A stretch of 64,000 bases of DNA from Sipunculus nudus (Eukaryota; Annelida; Sipuncula; Golfingiida; Sipunculidae). The notes beneath the pieces are model-generated. The model saw only the letters and a program-made list of their open reading frames with translations, had not been told where the DNA came from and ran no database searches. A program made the translations under genes and the position numbers. Each line of letters starts with the position of its first letter. The stretch's first letter is position 1. Positions 54,136 through 63,100 of the stretch are shown here, in pieces. The DNA lies in assembly GCA_026874595.1 (NCBI GenBank), contig CM049319.1, positions 38,259,473 to 38,323,472 on the forward strand, given 5' to 3'.

Positions 54136-57100
54136 TATATGATTAGTAAAATTCTCAGGGAGGTTGTTAATCTGTGGCAGTTCAAGGCCCAGGTTTGTCT
54201 CAGGCAGGTCGGTGGCATTGGATGTTGAGTGCCTCCTTCAGCCTTCTCCTGTTATAAATTGAATCAGACTCTAGGATCCTAACCGAGTCCAAATGCATCT
54301 GGTGTCTGAGATCCCTCTGTTATTCATAAACGACACACTTGGCTGTACATTCAATGGAGTACGTTCACTAACATTTGTATACAGCTGCTGTTCTCACGTG
54401 ACCAGGAGCACAATTGTATGTCATACTGGGGTACATTCACTTACATTTGTATACAGCTGCTGTTCTCATGTGACCAGAAGCACAACTGTATGTCATACTG
54501 GGGTATATTCACTTACATTTGTATACAGCTGCTGTTCTCACGTGACCAGGAGCACAACTGTATGTCATACTGGGGTACATTCACTTACATTTGTATACAG
54601 CTGCTGTTCTCACGTGACCAGGAGCACAACTGTATGTCATACTGGGGTACATTCACTTACATTTGTATACAGCTGCTGTTCATACGTGACCAGGAGCACA
54701 ACTGTATTTCATACTGGGGTACATTCACTTACATTTGTATACAGCTGCTGTGCCAGTTCCCTGATGTTCATTAACATCTTCTGTGGTTTGTTCTCTTCTT
54801 CTTTCAACATTTCTGGCATGGAGGCATACACCTGAGACAGAACGACAGCACTCAGTGAAACAGTCAACAGTACGCAAACTATAACGGTCGGAGTATTTTA
54901 ATTGAAATCATGTGTATTGTTAGCTCCTTGCATAAACTATAAATACATGTTTACTGGCCCCTGAAACAGGGTTATCTTTTCAATATTGATGTTCAATAAA
55001 ATGTACTGAATACACCAACAATCCTCATAGCATAAATTTATTTGGGACTGACAATTATGTCATTCCTGATTGTGTTCTTATACAGGATCAAAACTTTTTC
55101 TCATCTGACAGTGACACAGAAAACATTGTCTGATTCTTAATTGAAACCATCTGGCCTGATAAGAAGTATGATTACATACACGCTATAAATTACTAGTAAA
55201 TGGTGAAACAACTCAAAAATAAACCTATATACAATAGGTATAGCTGAAAGTGTCGTATTTATCTGAACATCAGTGTGATTTTTTATAGCTTAATCAACTG
55301 AAAAAAAAGCAAAAGCATACCTCATCAAAAACATCACAAACTCTGTAGGGGGAGCCACGTTCAGCAACAAACGTAGTGAAACTCATGCTGTCCAGGACTC
55401 GCGTCGTGAAGTCATCCTCCACCAAGCTACGGTGGCCTAGGAAGTTGGCCTGGTAAAATAATATGTACAAATATAACAGCCCCCTGATTCAAAAAGAGGC
55501 CCAAGGTCAACAGAGCTCAGCCTTGTATATTGTATGGAAACCTGTACTTACTGTCTCTGGTTACATGATAATCTTGGCTGGTGAATTGAATGTAAATAAT
55601 CAGAAATATTTCTGTTCTGCTTACCTGTATGCCAAATACTGATGAAAGCTACAAGTTACAACTAACATCTCCATCAGATAGTTTGCTGATTCATTAAAGT
55701 TAATTTTATACAACAAGGTCCAATTAAACCTGATCCTTGCCTCAGAACATTTTGCAAAACAAATAAAATGCAAACTGCCTGTCCAAAGATGATTGTCACA
55801 AGTGCTGATTTATGAAAGACTCATGAGTAACATATGGGAGTATGGCCACATAATGTTGTTTCCTGCATCGAAGAACTTTTCACTCTTCCTCACTTAATAT
55901 ACTATATTGCATCAAATGTTCTCAACTAAAATGGGATTTGTGTAAAGGACTAATTGACAAGATTAATGTGTTGTGACACTGACCTTATGGAACGTGATGA
56001 CTGGTTCTGGATGGATTCTGATGATCGTCAGACAAGATCGATAACCAAAAAATAGTTGTGAAAAGAATCGTAGAAATACTGCTCTGATCTCCTTGTCCTG
56101 AATAAAATAAAGTAACAAGCAGGTGATCAACACCACAGACACGTCCATTAGTCACCAATACATTAATATCCGTTTTTTTTTGCTTACAAATCCTATGATC
56201 AAAATAAATAAAATGTTCTTCCAGAACACAAAGTCCAAAATATATTGCCATTTTCACTAAAATCTGAACAATCAGGCTACAGATACTAGGACTAAGATAG
56301 GAGTCACTGGGATCTGAGGAAAACACATTTAAAACAAGAGCGAGGCAAATGGTGAATAATATGCCCATTGTGTATCTGGTGACCTTTGACCTCATTTAAT
56401 ATGAGTGAATTTTGATAAGAATGTAATTTAGGTAAGAAACTCTATTAGTATGTTTAATGAGTTTAATATAAAAACAATAAGATTTTTGGTAAGTTTTGTG
56501 ACACTGACCTTATTAAATATACATGGATTTTGCTGAAAATCGGACTTAGGTCAGATAGTATACTTATTAATATTTCTGCTGAGTTTGATCAAAATCCATC
56601 ATTTTCCCCATAAGTTGTGGCGGGGACACCACAAAGTTGCCTAGTGACCTCTGACCATATTAAATATGAGTGGATTTTGCCCATAATCAAACTCAGGTGA
56701 AATAATCTATTGATAAGTAGTTATGGTGAGTTTTGTGAAAATCCATCCAAAACATCTGTAAGTTATGGATGGACGGACAGACTGTGGATATACCATAATA
56801 CGTCCCGTCATAGATTGGCTTATAATACAAGTGACCCATGGGTCATGACGCTCAGCTGCCAAGCATGACCTGTGACATCATGGGCTGAGATTCACAACTT
56901 CCAGTCAAATTTTGAAGAACCAATTTTCCAATTTGTTGAAATTTTCTACGACAACAGAAATATATATCACCTATGTCTGGTTAAAACACAGTGATTTGAT
57001 GGTCTGAGGAAAATGTATGATTGTTAAGGTATCCAGAACTATTCCCATAGCTTACTTGATATCTGTCAGTCTCAAAAGGAACACCACAAAGGGCAAATAT

Positions 57101-60100
57101 AAGATCAAAATATATAGCAAACTAGTAAAATTGTTGCAGAACCTATATGCCAATTTTGTTTAAACTTTCTACATTGCCATAAATTCTTATCATATATGTC
57201 TGGTTAAAATATATTGAATGATGGCCTGAGGCAAAATGTATGGTTGTTGAGCTATCAGGAACTAATCCCACAGCTTGCTTGATACCTGTCAGTCTCAAAA
57301 GGAATACCACACAGGCCACATATAAGATCAAAATATAGCAAAAGATCAAGGAAATCCATGCAAGAATTATTGTGAAACGGGTGCTTCAATATTAATTTTT
57401 AATCAATACAAGCCAACTGTACTGAGCTTTCATAAATGATGGTCATATTTATTAAAAAAATCTTTGACCCAATGCAAGATTACATTAATATATATCCCAC
57501 TGCATTCACTTTAATAGTTCTTGAGATAATATGTTCTAAAGGAATTTAAAAATGGCGTCCTGGTGGCCATATTGGATTTCTGACAGGTCGGTTATTGAAC
57601 AACAAACATCCTCTAAAAGGGACCAAACATCATAAAAAAATCACAGAAACTGTCCTGGCAAAAGGATTTCTAAAATGGCTACCTGGCAGACTTAATGGTT
57701 TTCTGACAAGTCTGACATTTGATATCACACATCCTCCAATAAGACACTAAACTTGTAGCAATTGCTTAAAAAAAATGTAACAGTTATGAATGTCCAAAAC
57801 AATTCAAAAGGCATGATCAGGCTGTAGAGCTCTCATATCAGATTTATGAACATGCAAATGTAAAAAGTGCAAGTCCAATTTGTTTTAATTATCAGCTTGC
57901 TATTCAATGGGGTCAGCAGGGTAGGTAAACTGCAAAACCTAAAAGAAAAGAAATGCAGAAAGCATCACTAAGAGTCTTGTAATCAAATAAAGCCATCCTA
58001 AATCCAGGTACAGACCCACATATTATCAGAACAAACACTTGCTGGTATATCTGATGATTTGTATAATAATATTCAGATATCTAGAAAACTAAGTTTATTG
58101 CTATGATTCCATGATATAAACTGCAAAATGTTCCCATCATTTTATAAATCAGTAGCTAAACTTAACACTTAACTCTCATAGTCTTAATGCCTGGCCAAAG
58201 CATTCTGGCAACAGTGTTTTTGATATGCACTAATGATATATCCTTATCACTCCATGAGCTGATACAAAAGGGAGTCATATATCACAAGTGTCACTGACAA
58301 TTATGGGCACATAGTGAGATGTACCAGTTGTGAGTGCCATATGGTTATATATACAAGAAAACAAGAAAAATAGAGATGGTCTACAAAATAAGTTACTGTG
58401 AACATCCCTGACCTATGACCTTGGCCTTTTGCCCACATATCAACTGGATTCTTTCTAAATGATGGGTAACTACTAACCACTTACATCTGGCCGGGTGTAA
58501 TTACTTGGCAACCAATGAGTGAATAACTTAGACCTGCAACCTTTAACCTCCTGACCAGCTGACCTCAAAATCAATTAGTTATTTCTTCATGCAAAGACCC
58601 ATAAATATGAAGTTTGAATCAAATTCAGTGATGCATAGATGTGGCATATGTGAAAGACTGAAGGTTTGGGTTGAACAGTTTCACTTGAAATATGTTCACA
58701 AGCATTTAGAACAATATTGTGACCTTGACCTTTTGACCATTTGAACTCAACATCAATAGGCTTCTTCTCCTATTGGTAGGTAAGCCATATATGACAGATG
58801 GAAAGTATAGATTGAAAAGTTTGCCTGAAAATGACTCCACGCAAGAAGAGGGTGCTGTGACCTTGACCTTTGACCTCAAAATCAACAGGTCTTTTCCCCT
58901 GTTGGCAAAGAAGCGATATCAGTGCTGAAAGGTTTGGAATGAAAGGTCTAGTTTGAAATGTGTCCACAACCTTTTCAAAGAAGTGGATCCTGTGACCCTG
59001 ACCTTTGACCTTGTGACCTCAACATCTATAGGATTCTTCTCCCACTTAGTAGGTGAGCTATATGTGAAAGATCAAAGAATTGGGATGAAAGGTTCGTCTA
59101 AAAATGCTTCCTGAGGCTTTTCAAAGAAGATGGTTCTGTGACCTTGACCTTTGACCTTGTGACCTCAAAATAATTATGGTTCTTCCCCTGTTGGTAGGTG
59201 AGCTGTATGTGAAAGATGGAAGGTTTGGGATGAAAATTTTGGCTAAAAGAATTATTTCTGGGGGGTGCAAACACACCCCATAACTTTGAGAATATAGGTC
59301 ACAGTGATCTAATTTCAGGTTTGCAAGGAGATCTTTTTAGAACCTCTAAGACTGCATAGGGTTCATGGCCCTAGCCCCTATGGTTACGATTTGTGCCCTG
59401 CTAACGGCCGGACGGCCGGACAGACGGACGGAAGGACGCCGGACAAAGACCCATCGCTATAGCCCAGCATGACTGAAAGTCAGCTGAGCTAATAAAGGAG
59501 TGAATTTGGTCAGATATACATCTAGGGCTGCCTCTTAAATTAACTGCTCTGCCACACGTTATCACTTTTTGGGCCATGACATTTTTCACAATTACAAAAT
59601 AATTCACTAAGATCTTTTGAACATGTTCAGTGGACCGATTCATAGAAAATCTGCATAAAAGGGTTGAATTTGACTGGGTTAGCATCCTGATCTGCTCAGA
59701 AATTAACTGATCAATTTAAGATTCGCCCAAACATTTTAACAGCTAAAATGTATGCTGAGAGAATAAACAGCAAGATGTTTATCTTTCAATGTGTGACTAG
59801 GTAAATAAGAAGCAGGCAATCGCCAATACACTTCACTAGGAGCAAGCATCACCACTCTTACAGCAGGCATATTTAATTAAAACAACTTTTACTCTGTACT
59901 TACCAACATATCTAACATGGGCTTCTTGGCCGGGGAGGATGGAAAGGCCTGGTCAGCTATCAGAAGGTCAGGGTTTAATATCTGTAAAATTGGGTTGACA
60001 ATATTTTTTTAAACTTCTCATTAGGATAAGTCACTATTTCAATTTATACATAACGTTAAACAAAATAACAAGTAATATCTTTTAAACAAAGCCTTTAATC

Positions 60101-63100
60101 CAAGAAGAGGATAAGATTCAAAGCTGCAGTTTATACAATGGAGTAACTTGTTTTTGTACAAAAAATAATGGATTTTTTTCTTCTGCATATGAAAATGCAA
60201 TGAACAGTTAATCCATAAATTTAATCATTCAGCATTTCATATTATCTGAAAATTGCCACAACAAATTCTCCTAAACCATAGAAAACAATAATTTTAAACA
60301 GATAAAAGTGACATATATTTTTATGTATGAGAGGACTAAGTGTTACTGTACCATCTGTAAAGCCTGCACCATGTCTCTGTACAGGGCATCAGGCATCAGG
60401 GCTAACTGCACATGTTCTGGAATGCGTATACTACCACCATCTAAATCTACTATTATTACGTCCAGCTGAAACAGATATAAAATAAAATTGTACTGATAAC
60501 ATTCAATACAACATGAGTCATTGGTTTATGACTAAAATAAGATAACAGATAAATTTAATGTCATGAGATGGAATTCAAAATTAAACTGCCTTCATGTCTA
60601 CTGACAGATTACAGTGCAGTGGATGGAAACACAATGAATACAAACCTAACAGTAGAGTATTTATTCCGAGAAAACATTAAACTGGAGACAAATGACTTGA
60701 CATTTAATATATTATCCAATATGTTATATTTTAGGATTTATCAGGTGTCACTCCTACCAACCTCTCTTTAATCTTGGAGACCTATGAACCATTATAAACA
60801 GTAGCCACCTGGTATGTACTATGAACCATTATAAACAGCAGCCACCTGGTATGTACTATGAACCATTATAAACAGTAGCCTAATGGTATGTACTATGAAC
60901 CATTATAAACAGTAGCCATCTGGTATATTCTATGAACCATTATAAAAAGTAGCCACCTTGTATTTACTATGAACCATTATAAAAAGTAGACACTTGATAT
61001 GTACTATGAACCATTATAAACAGTAGCCACCTGGTATGTATATGAACCATTATAAACAGTAGCCATCTGGTATATTCTATGAACCATTATAAAAAGTAGC
61101 CACCTGGTATGTACTATGAACCATTATTAAAAGTAGACACTTGATATGTACTATGAACCATTATAAACAGTAGCCACCTGGTATGTACTATGAACCATTA
61201 TAAACAGTAGCCACCTTGTATGTACTATGAACCATTATAAACAAGTAGCCACCTGGTATGTACTATGAAGTAGCCACCTGGTATATACTATGAACCATTA
61301 TAAAAAGTAGACACTTGGTATGTACTATGAACCATTATAAACAATATCCACCTGGAATTTACTTGATATGCTGAGCCACATACAGTGATTGCCTTCATAG
61401 ATGTAGGGTTAAATTATCATGATTTTCATTTTTTCCCTGTATCAAAAGGTTCTATTGTTAAGATCTTGCCAAAAAGAGTATGTCCATTTTTGAAGTCATA
61501 TTCATTATGCACACAAAATCTGAACATTTCTACCAGGATGCAAAGGAACATCAAATGAGTGGAAATCTTGTTCAGGATAGATAGACAATATAAAAGGTTT
61601 ATATGTCAATCACTGATTTACAGGTAACATACAAGATGCTGTTATTTATACTATTAATGGTTTGCCTGTTGACTTTTGTCATGGATGAGATACATCAGAT
61701 TGGCTATAGTAACAATGACTATACACCTTGTGTAGATGAGGAAACTTATTCACAAAGATTTTATTTTTGTGACAATTTCATAAGGGCTGTCTTATTTACA
61801 GAATAATTGTGATATCTGGCTTTCTCTGCATACATAACAATGAACTCTAGGTCATTCTGACTAAGACAGGTTATATATAAACATACTCCTGTAAGTATAG
61901 AGTATGAGCTTGCTGATCTACAAGCTGTTAGTAAATCACAAAACATGCCCATGCTGACAAACAGAAACCTGCACAATACCCCTGCAGTAAGTCTCGTGAC
62001 ATCTGACCTCATTAAATATGAATGAATTTTGCTGAGAATTTAAACCAGGAGATTTACAGTATTGGTTAACATTTATAATGAATTTCTTGTAAATCCATCA
62101 GATTTTTGGTGCTTCATCACATAGCTACCGAGGTCTGATGAATTCTGGCCTCATTAAATATGAATGGATTTTGCTGAGAATCAAACGTAGATGAGGCATT
62201 AATTTGGTTTTCATTTCTATTGAGTTTAATCAAATCTATCATATTCCTGGTAAGTTATCACTGTAACACCACAAAGTGGCCTCATGACTTCTGACCTCAT
62301 TAAATCTGTGTGTATTTTTTGCCTATAATCGAACTCAGGCGAGATAATCTATTGGTAAACTACTTATGGTGAGTTTCAAAGGTAAGTTATTGAAGTGAAC
62401 CAGAAAGTTAACAGACAGATGCAAGGTGACAACCACAAAGTAGCCTGTTCACCTCTTGACCTTATTAAATATGCATTAATTTTGCCAAGAATTTTATTCA
62501 CAAGAGAAACTGTACTGGTTAATATTTAAAATATTATGGACAGGTGAACAAACAGACTGACCACTGGTATACCATAAAATGTCCTGTCCCAGACAAGTAT
62601 ATAAAAAACATGGAACCTTTTGGTTATTACACAAGTTGAAAGGTCATTAGTTGTTAGCAGGGAGAACAGATGAAGCGACACAATTTTATGTTGTTTGCAA
62701 ATCTCCAGTTCATCTGATGTGAAGCTAGATGTCCTTGTTGGGTTTGAGTTATGCATGGCAGCAATTTTGTTGGGCCTGTTATAAACACATTATTTTAACA
62801 AAAATGTGCAACACTGGATCATCAGTTTTGAATTATTATTATGAAAGTTCCTATGGATTATCTTTACTTAACAGATATCAGAATAGCCACTATAAATATC
62901 GCAAGTTTGAAACACTTGTGAATGTAGAGCCAACCACAACAAGATTTTATTTAACCATTTATCAGACACATATAAGAGAATGACCCACCAGTTCCGAGAA
63001 TTCTGCTTCAAGTGAGGTATGTACACCAGCTATGAAGGGTGTTGGGGTGCTTAACACTTCTGCCAGGCCCGACGGAAGCAGAGGTATGTATACATAACTG

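Noticed and set aside
54293-54835. 180-codon plus-strand frame
   Set aside because: It is the antisense reading of the 72-bp array and exon 7.
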